DNA of 64,000 nt from JARRQJ01 sp963761035 (GTDB lineage Bacteria > Pseudomonadota > Gammaproteobacteria > DRLM01): positions 372,001 through 436,000 of the forward strand of contig CAVXFH010000002.1 of the NCBI GenBank assembly GCA_963761035.1, in the 5' to 3' direction. Below the pieces are notes generated by a model, which was not told where the DNA came from, did not search any database, and worked only from the letters and a program-made list of their open reading frames with translations. Of the stretch, positions 35,975 to 45,849 are shown in pieces. The stretch's first letter is position 1; each line of letters begins with the position of its first letter. Made by a program: the position numbers and the translations under genes.

Positions 35975-36841
35975 TCAGCCCTCTGGTTTAAAGACAAAAT
36001 CAAACTCACGCAATGATGGATCCGGCGGCGCCGGCAAGGGTGACGATCTTAACACCGCCGTCTCCGCGGAACGGTCAAAAGCGGCATCACCGCTACTCCG
36101 GGTCACGTGCGCCTCAACAACTTCGCCGCCGGGGATCAAGCGCACACGTACCGTACACTTCAAACCGGTACGGGCGGTGGCCGGACGTATCCAATTTCCA
36201 TTCACGATGTTCTGCAACTGCGCAGAATACAGACTCATCCTGGAAGCCAACTCGCGCCGTTGCTGTTCCGCTTTCGCCTGCGCGACGCGATCGGCCTCTT
36301 CCTGCGCCATCTGCTGTTGCAGAAACTCCTCGTTCTCGCGCTGGCGACGCGCTTCGTCGGCCTTGCGTTGCTGTTCCACTTTGCGCTTGGCTTCCACCGC
36401 CTTACGCTGCTCATCCGCCTTGCGTTTGACCTCCCGTTCCGCCTGTTGTTTTTGTTCAGCAATACGCTGTTTGACCTTCGCTGCCTGGTCTGCCTTGATC
36501 TTCGCCTGTTTTTGCAACGCCGCTTCCTGCTGTTTTTTCTTTTGCGCGGCCTCCTGCGCATCGCGCTGCCGCTGCGCCTCGGCACGCTGCCTGTCCAGCT
36601 CCGCCTGACGGCGCTGCTCCTCTGCCTGGCGTTTGGCCTGTTCCGCGTCGAGCTTGCGCTGCTTCTCGGCTTGCAGCTTGGACTCGTCGATCACCGTGGC
36701 CTTGACGATTTCGGCGTTGCCCGGCAAGGCCGCCGGTTTGCTGTTCCACTGTATACTCACCACCAATATCGCGATCAGCGCCACATGGACCAGCACCGCG
36801 AAAAACAGCGCACCGGGATTTTTCAATAATTCTTTGAGCAT
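35975..36841 (-). CDS. tolA: Tol-Pal inner-membrane protein TolA
   Basis: 288 aa. N-terminal membrane helix (ALFFAVLVHVALIAILVVSI), a long charged Lys/Glu/Gln/Ala helix (about 45-190) and a C-terminal domain (YSAQLQNIVNGNWIRPA, CTVRVRLIPGGEVV). Spans the periplasm to contact Pal and TolB. Confidence 0.95.
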   Translation of the reverse strand: MLKELLKNPGALFFAVLVHVALIAILVVSIQWNSKPAALPGNAEIVKATVIDESKLQAEKQRKLDAEQAKRQAEEQRRQAELDRQRAEAQRQRDAQEAAQKKKQQEAALQKQAKIKADQAAKVKQRIAEQKQQAEREVKRKADEQRKAVEAKRKVEQQRKADEARRQRENEEFLQQQMAQEEADRVAQAKAEQQRRELASRMSLYSAQLQNIVNGNWIRPATARTGLKCTVRVRLIPGGEVVEAHVTRSSGDAAFDRSAETAVLRSSPLPAPPDPSLREFDFVFKPEG

Positions 36842-36899
36842 GTCACCTCGACCGCCGCGGCAGGGAAATCTTCCTGATCAAATCGGTCGCACTTCGCAT

Positions 36900-37337
36900 T
36901 CAACGCCGCCGCGACGTCTTTTCCGGCGGTTGCGTCAACAGTCCCACGCTGGGCGCGCCGGCCTGTTGCAACAAGGTCATGGCGTACACCACTTTGCCGT
37001 AGGCGGCGTCCTTGGCGCCGCGCACCAGTACCGGTACGTCCGGCTGCTTTCTCAAAACCACGCGCACATAATTTACCAGTTCATCGTCGCCCACCAGACG
37101 CTGATTCTTGTCCGCATCGAGATAAAGCCTGCCTGCGGTGTCGACGGTCACCACCAAGGGCTCCTTGCCTTGCTGATCGACCGGATTGGCGGATGCCTGC
37201 GGCAAGTCTATCTTGACTCCCTGCGTTAACAGCGGCGCGGTGATCATGAAAATCACCAGCAAAACCAGCATGACGTCGATGTACGGCACGACATTGATCT
37301 CACCCATCAAGCCTTTTCCAACGCGGCGACTCGCCAT
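36900..37337 (-). CDS. tolR: Tol-Pal proton-channel protein TolR
   Basis: 145 aa. One N-terminal helix (INVVPYIDVMLVLLVIFMI) with the conserved proton-path Asp, and a periplasmic ExbD-like domain. Works with TolQ to energise TolA. Confidence 0.96.
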   Translation of the reverse strand: MASRRVGKGLMGEINVVPYIDVMLVLLVIFMITAPLLTQGVKIDLPQASANPVDQQGKEPLVVTVDTAGRLYLDADKNQRLVGDDELVNYVRVVLRKQPDVPVLVRGAKDAAYGKVVYAMTLLQQAGAPSVGLLTQPPEKTSRRR

Positions 37338-37360
37338 GGCGCTCTCCTTACACTGCGGGC

Positions 37361-38035
37361 CTACGCATGGGCCTGTCTTTGCAACACCGATGAGAACTCT
37401 TCCAGAAAATTGTCGTAGCGATTCACCAGCCGGTCCGTCTCGGTGGAATACCGGTTATAGGCGATTACCGCGGGGATAGCGGCGAACAGGCCCATGGCGG
37501 TGGCGATCAAGGCCTCGGAGATCCCCGGCGCCACCATGGCCAGGGTCGCCTGACTGACGTTGCCCAGGGCATGAAAGGAATTCATGATGCCCCACACCGT
37601 ACCGAACAGCCCCACATAGGGACTGGTGGACCCCACAGTGGCGAGAAACGGCAGATGAAGCTCCAGGGTCTCGGTCTCACGGTTCAAGGCCACGCGCATC
37701 GCGCGCTGCACCCCCTCCATCATCTCGCGGGGGTCGATGCTGCCCTGCGGGCGCAGCCGGGCGAATTCCCTGAAGCCGGCGTGAAAGACGTTCTCCATGC
37801 CCCGGATGCGATCGCCGCGCTGCGACAATTCTTTATAGAGCTGGGACAGATCGCCGCCGGACCAGAAGCGCGTCTCGAAGTGTTGCGCCGCCGCCTGCGC
37901 CGACTTCATCACCTGGCGTTTGCGGAAGATCACGAACCACGACATCATCGACAGCGCCAGCAACAGGGCCAACACCAGTTGCACCAGTACGCTGGCGTGT
38001 ATCACCAATTGAATAATCGACAAATCAGCCGCCAC
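37361..38035 (-). CDS. tolQ: Tol-Pal proton-channel protein TolQ
   Basis: 224 aa from a GTG at 38035, which has GGAG 7 bases upstream and gives the family-like start MAADLSIIQLVIHAS. An ATG at 38050 would add 5 residues and overlap ybgC more. Three membrane helices (about 10-30, 130-150, 165-185) with the conserved LFGTVWGIMNSF. Partner of TolR. Confidence 0.95.
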   Translation of the reverse strand: MAADLSIIQLVIHASVLVQLVLALLLALSMMSWFVIFRKRQVMKSAQAAAQHFETRFWSGGDLSQLYKELSQRGDRIRGMENVFHAGFREFARLRPQGSIDPREMMEGVQRAMRVALNRETETLELHLPFLATVGSTSPYVGLFGTVWGIMNSFHALGNVSQATLAMVAPGISEALIATAMGLFAAIPAVIAYNRYSTETDRLVNRYDNFLEEFSSVLQRQAHA

Positions 38036-38498
38036 GACAAATCTCCGCATGCAGTTGGGAAGGAATGGGACGGGGCCGCATGGTACCGGAATCCAGGCAG
38101 GCGATCCTCACCCGGCCGGTGCACAACAAGGCGGCCTTATCCGCGATGAGTTCTTCATATTTACCTCTATCGAGTCGCTCCGTCGGGTCGTTGCGGCGAG
38201 CGGACGAGGCGCGCACGATATATTGGCTGAACACCAGACTGGCCCTGCCGGGCTTTGCAACGGCCGCCGTCACCCACAGCAAATCGTTAAAGCGCGCCGG
38301 CTGCAGATAGTCCAAGGTCAGGGAATGCACCGCAAATAACACCTTGTCGCGGTCAATGAGTTCATCCTGCTCCACGCCGAGACTGCGTAACCACTCGGTG
38401 CGGGCCCGCTCCATGAATTTGAGATAATTGGCATAGTAGACTACGCCACCGCTGTCCGTATCTTCGTAATAAACGCGCACCGGCCACACAAACATCAA
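38025..38498 (-). CDS. ybgC: Acyl-CoA thioesterase YbgC (tol-pal associated)
   Basis: 157 aa hot-dog-fold thioesterase: VYYEDTDSGGVVYYANYLKFMERARTEWL carries the Asp and Tyr of the family (read here as YEDTDSGG plus YYANYLKF). First gene of the tol-pal cluster; overlaps tolQ. Confidence 0.94.
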   Translation of the reverse strand: MMFVWPVRVYYEDTDSGGVVYYANYLKFMERARTEWLRSLGVEQDELIDRDKVLFAVHSLTLDYLQPARFNDLLWVTAAVAKPGRASLVFSQYIVRASSARRNDPTERLDRGKYEELIADKAALLCTGRVRIACLDSGTMRPRPIPSQLHAEICRGG

Positions 38499-38725
38499 AC
38501 ATTCCGTCGCTGGTTGGATTCTCCAGATATCGCGACACGTCGAAATCGACGCGCGGCGACAAATCTTGCGCGGGATAGTCTAACGCAAATCGCGGTGAGT
38601 TGCCTTTAATTAGGATACGCAGGAGTTTACGGAAAAAATTACGTTGCGGTGACGGCGGTTGTTTAACCGCCCTGCCCGCCATGCGTCTCTCGCACCTTAA
38701 AAAGAAAGGGAAGACGACCGGCGCG

Positions 38726-39772
38726 CTAGCTGTCCTCGAACAACTCGAGACTGGCCATCACCTCGCGCCCCATGGGCGGGGCCAAGCCGAAATGGGCGTA
38801 AGCATGGCGGGTCGCCACCCGTCCGCGGGAGGTGCGCATCAAAAATCCCTGCTGGATCAGAAACGGTTCCAAGACGTCCTCGATGGTGCCGCGTTCCTCG
38901 CCGATGGCGGCGCTGAGGCTGTCGATGCCCACCGGGCCGCCGTCGAATTTCTCGATTAGGGTGAGCAGCAGCTTACGATCCATCATATCGAAACCCTGAT
39001 GGTCCACGTCCAGCAGGTCCAAGGCGCGATCCGCCACGGCGCCGCTGATGCGGCCGTCCGCCTTGACCTCCGCGTAGTCGCGCACCCGGCGTAACAGACG
39101 ATTGGCGATACGCGGCGTCCCCCGCGATCGGCGCGCGATCTCCGTCGCGCCTTCACCGTCGAGGCTGAGTCCCAGAATGGCGGCGGAACGCTGTGCGATG
39201 GTGACCAAATCCTCGATGGTGTAAAACTCCAGCCGCTGCACGATGCCGAAGCGGTCCCGCAGCGGCGAGGTCAGCAGACCGGCGCGGGTGGTGGCTCCCA
39301 CCAGGGTGAAGGGTGGCAGATCCAATTTGATGGAGCGGGCCGCCGGCCCCTCGCCGATCATGATATCGAGCTGATAATCCTCCATGGCGGGGTAGAGAAT
39401 CTCCTCGATCACCGGACTCATGCGATGAATCTCGTCCACGAACAACACGTCGCGCGCCTCGAGATTGGTGAGTATCGCCGCCAGGTCGCCGGCCCGCTCC
39501 AACACCGGCCCGGCGGTGTGGCGCAGGTTGACGCCCAATTCGTTGGCGATGATATGCGCCAGCGTCGTCTTGCCCAGACCGGGCGGGCCGAAGATCAGGG
39601 TGTGATCCAGGGCCTCGCCACGCTGCCTGGCGGCGTGGATGAATATCTCCATCTGCTCGCGCACCGCCGGCTGCCCCACGTAGTCCGCGAGGGACTTGGG
39701 ACGGATGGCGCGATCGATGGCTTCATCCTCGGGACGATCCAGGGCGGAGGTCATGCGGTCGTTGTGGATCAT
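38726..39772 (-). CDS. ruvB: Holliday-junction helicase RuvB
   Basis: 348 aa. P-loop GPPGLGKTTLA, Walker B VLFVDEIHR, sensor GATTRAG and Arg finger region PLRDRFG. Branch-migration motor, with RuvA and RuvC. 44 bases after ruvA. Confidence 0.98.
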   Translation of the reverse strand: MIHNDRMTSALDRPEDEAIDRAIRPKSLADYVGQPAVREQMEIFIHAARQRGEALDHTLIFGPPGLGKTTLAHIIANELGVNLRHTAGPVLERAGDLAAILTNLEARDVLFVDEIHRMSPVIEEILYPAMEDYQLDIMIGEGPAARSIKLDLPPFTLVGATTRAGLLTSPLRDRFGIVQRLEFYTIEDLVTIAQRSAAILGLSLDGEGATEIARRSRGTPRIANRLLRRVRDYAEVKADGRISGAVADRALDLLDVDHQGFDMMDRKLLLTLIEKFDGGPVGIDSLSAAIGEERGTIEDVLEPFLIQQGFLMRTSRGRVATRHAYAHFGLAPPMGREVMASLELFEDS

Positions 39773-39816
39773 GGCGAGATGATGCCCCTAGCCGGCAAAA
39801 GCTGCAACTTTACGCT

Positions 39817-40422
39817 TCAAGACTTTGATCCCGTTTGTAAGGCGCGGCGGATAATCTCTTCGCAGACCAAACCCTCGCTGTGCACCTTGAGCACCATGCG
39901 GCTGGCGTCGGCCGGTTTGTAGCCCAAGGCCACCATGGCGCTGATAGCGTCATTCACCGCGTTGGATTCCAGGGCAGGCGTCGTCGCGCCCGTCTGCAGC
40001 GAAGGCATGGCGACGGCCTTGCCATCCAGGCGGTCGCGCATCTCCATCACCAGCCGCTCCGCGGTCTTCTTGCCCACCCCCGGTAACTTCACCAGCCGCG
40101 CCACGTCGTTGTCGCGCACGCAGCGCACGAAGTCATCCACGGCGATCCCCGACAAGATGGCCGCCGCCAGCTTGGCGCCAACGCCGTTGACCTTGATCAA
40201 ATCACGAAACAGGCTCCGCTCCGATTCGGTGGCGAAGCCGTAGAGAATATGGGCGTCCTCGCGCACGATAAGATGGGTGTGCAACACCGACTCCTGTCCC
40301 ACCGCCGGCAGTTTGAAATAGGTGGTGAAAGGTACTTCCAGTTCATACCCCACACCTTGCACGTCCAGCAGTACATAGGGTGCCTGCTTCAATATTAAAG
40401 TGCCGCGCAACCGTCCGATCAT
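39817..40422 (-). CDS. ruvA: Holliday-junction DNA-binding protein RuvA
   Basis: 201 aa from the ATG at 40422, which overlaps ruvC by 4 bases. N-terminal OB fold (MIGRLRGTLILKQAP, GVGYEL), two helix-hairpin-helix units (IKVNGVGAKLAAAIL, LVKLPGVGKKTAERL) and the C-terminal RuvB-contact domain. Confidence 0.97.
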   Translation of the reverse strand: MIGRLRGTLILKQAPYVLLDVQGVGYELEVPFTTYFKLPAVGQESVLHTHLIVREDAHILYGFATESERSLFRDLIKVNGVGAKLAAAILSGIAVDDFVRCVRDNDVARLVKLPGVGKKTAERLVMEMRDRLDGKAVAMPSLQTGATTPALESNAVNDAISAMVALGYKPADASRMVLKVHSEGLVCEEIIRRALQTGSKS

Positions 40423-40940
40423 CGCCAGCGTCCCCCGCGCATGCCGCGCACCGCGGCGGGCATGGCGCTCAGGGTCTGGCGGGTGTGGCTGTGACACAGG
40501 GCGCACGCCAAGGCGTCGGCGGCATCCTCCTTTGGGGATTCAATGAGTTGCAATAAAGTCTTCACCATGTGCTGCACCTGCCGCTTGTCGGCGGCGCCCC
40601 GTCCCACCAAGGCCTGCTTGATCTGAGCCGGGGAGTATTCGGCTATGGGCAGGACGCGATTCATCACCGCACAGATCGCCGCACCCCGCGCCTGACCGAG
40701 TTTGAGGGCCGAATCCACGTTGCGCTGCACGAACACCTTCTCGATGGCGATCTCGGTTGGTTGATATTCCGTCACCACCGCCACGACACCATCGAAGATG
40801 GCGCGCAGACGATCGGGAAAACTTATGTCATCCACCCGCACGCAACCGCTGGACACATAAACGGAACGGCGCCCACGCAACTCGATCACGCCGTAACCGG
40901 TGATTCGGGAGCCGGGATCGATGCCAAGAATTCGGGTCAT
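40419..40940 (-). CDS. ruvC: Holliday-junction endonuclease RuvC
   Basis: 173 aa. Catalytic acidic residues visible in ILGIDPGSRITG, AIEKVFV and EDAADALACAL. Resolves Holliday junctions bound by RuvAB. Its ATG overlaps the yebC stop by 4 bases. Confidence 0.97.
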   Translation of the reverse strand: MTRILGIDPGSRITGYGVIELRGRRSVYVSSGCVRVDDISFPDRLRAIFDGVVAVVTEYQPTEIAIEKVFVQRNVDSALKLGQARGAAICAVMNRVLPIAEYSPAQIKQALVGRGAADKRQVQHMVKTLLQLIESPKEDAADALACALCHSHTRQTLSAMPAAVRGMRGGRWR

Positions 40941-41680
40941 AGTTTCGCCAGCACGTCCTCAGCGATGTCCGCATTCGAATAGACATTCTGCACGTCATCG
41001 AGGTCCTCCAGCATTTCCATCAACTTGAGCATCTTGGCGGCATCTTCGGCCTGCAGCGCCACGTCAATGGCGGCGCGCATAGTAATCTCGGCGCTTTCCG
41101 CTTTCAATCCCGCCGCGGTCATGGCCGTTTTTACCGCCTCGAATTGGTCCGGCGCAGTAAGCACATCGATAGAGCCGTCGGGATAACTCACCACGTCATC
41201 GGCACCGGCCTCCAAGGCCACCTCCATGATCTTATCTTCATTGCTGCCCTGGGGATATGTGATGATCCCCGCCTTGGTGAACAGATAGGCCACCGAACCG
41301 TCGGTGCCGAGGTTGCCGCCGCACTTGGTAAAGGCGTGACGCACCTCGCCCACGGTGCGGTTACGGTTATCGGTCATGCAGTCCACCATCACCGCCACCC
41401 CCCCGGGGGCATAACCCTCGTAGCGCACATCTTCATAATGCTGGTCTTCCGAGGCACCGGCGCCGCGCTTGATGGCGCGATCGATAGTGTCTCTGGTCAT
41501 GTTCGCCGTCAGCGCCTTGTCGATGGCGGTGCGCAAGCGCGGATTGGATGCGGGGTCACCGCCCACCATGCGGGCAGCTACGGTAATCTCGCGGATCAGT
41601 TTGGTAAAAAGCTTGCCGCGCTTGGCGTCTTGCGCACCCTTGCGATGTTGAATATTCGCCCACTTACTATGTCCTGCCAT
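40937..41680 (-). CDS. yebC: YebC/PmpR-family regulator
   Basis: 247 aa. MAGHSKWANIQHRKGAQDAKR and SVAYLFTKAG are family landmarks. Now understood in part as a translation factor for polyproline stretches and as a transcription regulator. Upstream of ruvC, as in most gammaproteobacteria. Confidence 0.97.
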   Translation of the reverse strand: MAGHSKWANIQHRKGAQDAKRGKLFTKLIREITVAARMVGGDPASNPRLRTAIDKALTANMTRDTIDRAIKRGAGASEDQHYEDVRYEGYAPGGVAVMVDCMTDNRNRTVGEVRHAFTKCGGNLGTDGSVAYLFTKAGIITYPQGSNEDKIMEVALEAGADDVVSYPDGSIDVLTAPDQFEAVKTAMTAAGLKAESAEITMRAAIDVALQAEDAAKMLKLMEMLEDLDDVQNVYSNADIAEDVLAKL

Positions 41681-41761
41681 GGGTTCCTCTTATAAGATAT
41701 CCAAATTGCCGTAGTGTACCATCGCCCCGAATCATCGTCCCTTCTCTCGGTGGGAGAGGCT

Positions 41762-42436
41762 CTAAAAGGTCTCGCGAGAAAATCGCCCCGCGGAGAGAAA
41801 TGCCGCTATCTGGCGCGCCGCCGCCGCGGAAAACAACAATCCCGAATGGGTAACGGACACGGTAATGTTATCCGTCTGCTCCGGTACCAGCGTCTCCGCC
41901 ACCGCCACAAGTCCGTCGTTGGGGCGCGGCAACCCCGGGATCAGCCGGCCGACGCCGAACGGCATGGTGCCGGCGATCACGCCCAGTTCTCTCCCACCCG
42001 GCCAACGCGGTCCGTCTCCCAGCAACGCGCCGCGCAGGCTCAAACCGCACAGCCATCGCCCCAAGCGATAGCGGCTCAAGTACCGCGCCACATGGCTCCC
42101 CCGGTATGGCGTTCCCAGCAGCACCACCCGCCCCGGTCGCCGCGCCGGGAAATCCCGGAGGTATTGCGTGAGTACCAGACCGCCCAAGCTGTGACCGACG
42201 AAATGCACCGTCGACCCATCCAGCTTATTGACAAACGCGGCGAGAGCCGCGGCGTTCTGTCTTACCGTCGCACGCCGCGACGTATAGGAAAAGATCGCCG
42301 TCTCCCAGCCGCCGCGCCGCAAACGCCGCGCCAACGGCAGCATGGCGGCGCCGGGCATCCACAGGCCGTGGATCAGCACCACCGCCTCGCCGGACTTGAG
42401 TTTATGCGGGTCGCCCCGCGTATACTTATCATTCAA
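41762..42436 (-). CDS. Alpha/beta hydrolase (lipase-like)
   Basis: 224 aa, no signal. VVLIHGLWMPG oxyanion region, nucleophile elbow VGHSLGG with the catalytic Ser at about 95, and NDGLVAV plus VTHSGLL carrying likely Asp and His. Resembles the small lipase or acyl-transferase-like hydrolases. 81 bases before yebC, same strand. Substrate unknown. Confidence 0.85.
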   Translation of the reverse strand: MNDKYTRGDPHKLKSGEAVVLIHGLWMPGAAMLPLARRLRRGGWETAIFSYTSRRATVRQNAAALAAFVNKLDGSTVHFVGHSLGGLVLTQYLRDFPARRPGRVVLLGTPYRGSHVARYLSRYRLGRWLCGLSLRGALLGDGPRWPGGRELGVIAGTMPFGVGRLIPGLPRPNDGLVAVAETLVPEQTDNITVSVTHSGLLFSAAAARQIAAFLSAGRFSRETF

Positions 42437-42580
42437 GCAGCCGTTACCTCCTGCATAGCATCATAATCCAATGATTTACCGCGGACCGGTCGGCACCGCC
42501 CGGCGAAGCGAATTCATCATATCGAGGAGCGCGGGAGACACGTCCCAGTCCGCACCAACATCGACATATGTAAAGCCGTT

Positions 42581-43531
42581 ATGGAACAGCCGCAACCCTG
42601 CCCAAAATGTCACTACGTTCGCCGCCCGGACGACACCGCGCCGCCGTGGCAATGTCCCCATTGCGGGATCGCCTACGACAAATTTACCGGCAAGACGCCG
42701 AGCGGCGACGTCACCGTCCCTGTCAAAGACACGGCGAGCGGCAAGTCCAGGGGCGGCATCCGCTTCAAGACCGTCAGGATTCTGATATTAACCGTCATCT
42801 TGATATTAGTGGGCGCCGATGCCCTGCTCACCAAGTTGCGCACCGCGAGCTGGGATCACAGCTTGCGCATCGTGGTCTACCCCATCAACGGCGACGGCAG
42901 CGAAACGGCGGCGCGCTATATCGCCGGTCTCCAAGAAGCGCAGTTCGACACTATTGAAAAATTTACCCGGCAGCAGGCGTTGCGTTACCGCATCACCCTC
43001 GATCAACCCATCACTATCGCCCTGGCCAAGCCCGTTCCAGACATTCCGCCCCTCCCGCCCAGGGATGACAACCCGTTCCGGATCGTGTGGTGGAGTCTGA
43101 AACTGAGGCTGTGGGCGTTTCGCCGAGATCAGTACGACGGGCCCGCCCCCGAAGTGCGGGCCTTCACCTTGTACTACGACCCCAAGACCCATCCCGTCCT
43201 GGAACACTCCACCGGATTGGAGAAAGGCATGATCGGAGTAATCAGGTTGTTCGCCTCGGCGCAGATGGCGCCGCAAAATGACATAGTGATGCTGCACGAG
43301 CTGCTGCACACCCTGGGGGCGACGGACAAATACGATCTGAGCACCGACCAACCCATTTTCCCGGACGGCTACGCCGAGCCCGATTTGCAGCCGCGTTTAC
43401 CCCAAAGGGCGGCGGAGATCATGGCGGGCAGGATACCCCTGACCAACAACCGCGCCGAAATGCCGGACAGCCTGGCGGATGTGGTGGTCGGCGCCAAGAC
43501 CGCCCGTGAAATCGGCTGGCTCAAGGAGTAA
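42581..43531 (+). CDS. Metzincin-like membrane metalloprotease with N-terminal zinc ribbon
   Basis: 316 aa. Residues 7-28 form a four-Cys ribbon (CPKC...CPHC). A membrane helix follows at about 66-84 (ILILTVILILVGADALL). The outer part ends in MLHELLHTLGATDKYD at about 237-252, which fits the metzincin pattern HExxHxxGxxD with Asp as the third zinc ligand; an EIMAG about 40 residues on could be the Met-turn. I do not know this arrangement as a named family. It may cleave envelope or secreted substrates. The ribosome-binding site is poor. Confidence 0.65.
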   Translation: MEQPQPCPKCHYVRRPDDTAPPWQCPHCGIAYDKFTGKTPSGDVTVPVKDTASGKSRGGIRFKTVRILILTVILILVGADALLTKLRTASWDHSLRIVVYPINGDGSETAARYIAGLQEAQFDTIEKFTRQQALRYRITLDQPITIALAKPVPDIPPLPPRDDNPFRIVWWSLKLRLWAFRRDQYDGPAPEVRAFTLYYDPKTHPVLEHSTGLEKGMIGVIRLFASAQMAPQNDIVMLHELLHTLGATDKYDLSTDQPIFPDGYAEPDLQPRLPQRAAEIMAGRIPLTNNRAEMPDSLADVVVGAKTAREIGWLKE

Positions 43532-43730
43532 AGACACCGCCGCCGCGCCGCCGCCATCCTTGAGAAAGCGAGATTCAGCAAGATATTTTATCCAATAGCC
43601 GATTTACAGCGCTGGCACGGGGGAAATTTGCCCGCGGCGCAGTTCAACCGCAATCAAACACCTGACAGGATCGTCACGTCCTTGTCGTGGGACCGGTTTC
43701 CCGCGAGAGCAATCGATAGCGGTTATCTGA

Positions 43731-44036
43731 TTATTTCCGGTCGCCGCTTTCTTGTTGCGGCTTAACCTTGGGAGTCTCCGTTGCCTTATTCGTCGTGGCG
43801 GGAGCCGGCGCGAACACGCCGTTGTCGTCGCCGGGAGCGGATTCAGATTCGTGGGCGGCCGGCTTCATCTTATAGAGCATATCCATCATTTCCTGGAAAC
43901 GCTTGGCATCGGCGTTTTCAGCCGCCTGCGCCTCCCGTGCCGCGGCGGCGTCTTCTCGTCTTTCCGCTTTATGTGCGCAGCCGCCGCACGCCAGTATCTG
44001 CGCCGTCAACAACACTAAGATTGCCGCTTTATTCAT
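43731..44036 (-). CDS. Small lipoprotein, unknown function
   Basis: 101 aa from the ATG at 44036 (an alternative ATG at 44042 adds two residues). Signal peptide with a Cys at GGCAHK, then a hydrophilic Ala/Glu/Lys-rich sequence with no recognised domain. Probably an outer-membrane lipoprotein. Confidence 0.55.
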   Translation of the reverse strand: MNKAAILVLLTAQILACGGCAHKAERREDAAAAREAQAAENADAKRFQEMMDMLYKMKPAAHESESAPGDDNGVFAPAPATTNKATETPKVKPQQESGDRK

Positions 44037-44154
44037 GCTCATGAACGCCGCCCCGTCTCTGCAAGCCTCGAATTTTAAGGCGGCCCGCCCCACCGCCCAG
44101 ACGCTTATAGGACGATAGTTCGGCCATAAGCCTCAAACTATAATATTGAGCGCA

Positions 44155-44622
44155 TCAGGCTAACGCCCGCCACTCGCGGATTACCGCCGCCTGACCGCGG
44201 TAATAACCTTCGCCGTCAATGAGGTTCCACACCGTGGCGGCGCGGATCATAAATCGTCGCCCGGTCTTGGAGATGCGGACACCTGAATAATGATCAGAAT
44301 AGCCTTGCGTGCTGACCTGGGCCAACAACCGGTATCGCTCCTTTTGATTCGCCGGTTCCGCGGAAAGCCGCGACGTCAACGCCGTGAATTCATCCCAAGT
44401 CATCTCGAACAACTGCAAGGCCAGCCGATTACCGTAGGTAAAGACCGGATCCGGCTGCGCATCGTGGGAAACCAACGCAAACGGCGCTTCGTAAAGCGCC
44501 CGCACCGCATCCGCCGGACTAACTTCAGACGCCAGCAAGGTATTGCCGGTCCAATGCCGGTAACTATTGCGCAACAGCGCGGCGTGTTCAAACAGAAATG
44601 GCGAATCAAAGTCGATCATCAC
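44155..44622 (-). CDS. MEKHLA-domain protein
   Basis: 155 aa. The whole protein matches the MEKHLA domain (PAS-like): YEAPFALVSHDAQPDPVFTYGNRLALQLFEMTW, YSGVRISKTGRRFMIRAATVWNL. Known in plants and cyanobacteria as a ligand or redox-sensing domain; role in bacteria unclear. Divergent from mtfA. Confidence 0.82.
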   Translation of the reverse strand: MMIDFDSPFLFEHAALLRNSYRHWTGNTLLASEVSPADAVRALYEAPFALVSHDAQPDPVFTYGNRLALQLFEMTWDEFTALTSRLSAEPANQKERYRLLAQVSTQGYSDHYSGVRISKTGRRFMIRAATVWNLIDGEGYYRGQAAVIREWRALA

Positions 44623-44779
44623 GGCCCACCCTGCGTGACAGCAGCATCGCGGCTGCGCGATCCCGATCTCCCAGCCGCCTAGCTTACACCAAACATCGGT
44701 GCCCGAAGCCGATCTGCTACAGTATCCCTACAACATCACGGCAAGCGGCGGCACCGTCGCAAAATCCAAGGTTTACGCC

Positions 44780-45556
44780 ATGAACCGCCTACAGCGCTGG
44801 TGGCAGCAACGCTTCCTGCACAAACACCGCATCCCGCTGCATCTTTGGGAAAGCGCCCTGTCCCGATCCGCCGTTCTGGCACCGCTCGACAGCGAAGAGC
44901 GCCATCGCCTGCGCGAACTGACCAGCCGCTTTCTCCGCGACAAGAGTATCGGCGGCGCACAGGGCCTGTTCGTGACCGACGAGATGCGGGTGCTGATCGC
45001 ATCCCAGGCCTGTCTGCTGATCCTGAATCTCGACCTCGATTATTTCGCCGGCTGGCACGAAGTCATCGTCTATCCCGACAGCTTCATGGCGACGCACCAG
45101 GAATACGACGAGGCCGGCGTGGTGCACGAAACCCGCCATGCCCTGGGCGGCGAGGCGTGGGGGCGGGGACCGGTGATTCTGTCCTGGCAGGACGCCCGCC
45201 CCGGCGCCTATCCTCACGGGCCGGGCTCCAACGTCATCCTCCACGAATTCGCGCACAAAGTGGACATGCGCAACGGCGCCGCCAACGGCATGCCGCCGCT
45301 GCACGCCGACATGTCGCGCCCCGCCTGGACCCAAGCGCTCACCTCGGCATACGATGATCTCTATCAACAGCTGCAACGCCGCAACCACACCGCCATCGAC
45401 CCATACGCCGCCGAGAGCCCGGCGGAATTCTTCGCGGTACTCACCGAAACCTTCTTCGAGCTGCCGCGGCGTTTGTATGAGACCTATCCGAAAGTATATG
45501 AGGTCTTCAAACAGTTCTACCGGCAGGATCCTTTGATCAGGATTGGGCGGGCATAG
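44780..45556 (+). CDS. mtfA: Zinc peptidase MtfA
   Basis: 258 aa from the ATG at 44780. Metal site VILHEFAHKVDMRNG (HExxH at about 155) with the Glu of SPAEFFAVLTETFFELP as third ligand. In E. coli MtfA binds Mlc and tunes the glucose phosphotransferase system; no mlc is in this window. Confidence 0.93.
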   Translation: MNRLQRWWQQRFLHKHRIPLHLWESALSRSAVLAPLDSEERHRLRELTSRFLRDKSIGGAQGLFVTDEMRVLIASQACLLILNLDLDYFAGWHEVIVYPDSFMATHQEYDEAGVVHETRHALGGEAWGRGPVILSWQDARPGAYPHGPGSNVILHEFAHKVDMRNGAANGMPPLHADMSRPAWTQALTSAYDDLYQQLQRRNHTAIDPYAAESPAEFFAVLTETFFELPRRLYETYPKVYEVFKQFYRQDPLIRIGRA

Positions 45557-45849
45557 CGTTCAGTGCGGTACGGATATGGAGCAACCATCCCGTCCGCTGC
45601 GCGGCCGCTCCGCTTCAAGATTCGCAGGGCGAATTACTATTGCCTCCCGGCTCCGTAATATTGTGACGATGCGCTTTTCTTTAATACTTCCGCCATATTC
45701 AAGGAGAGGTGCCCCATAGGGTCGAGGGGATGCGCCACAAGGCGCTCAATAATCCCGCCACAACCCTATGTTAAAATCTCCCTCCGCCACGCAAAGGACC
45801 CGCCATCGCTACTCCCCGCCAACTCGCCGCCGCACGCCGCCTCTCTCCC
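45557..45849. other. Intergenic stretch before the ABC exporter
   Basis: About 290 bases. The last part encodes in-frame sequence of the exporter from ATC 45805, preceded by AAGGA; see that entry. Confidence 0.4.

Noticed and set aside
38362..38682. Minus-strand frame upstream of ybgC
   Set aside because: Overlaps ybgC, Arg-rich, no motif or ribosome-binding site.
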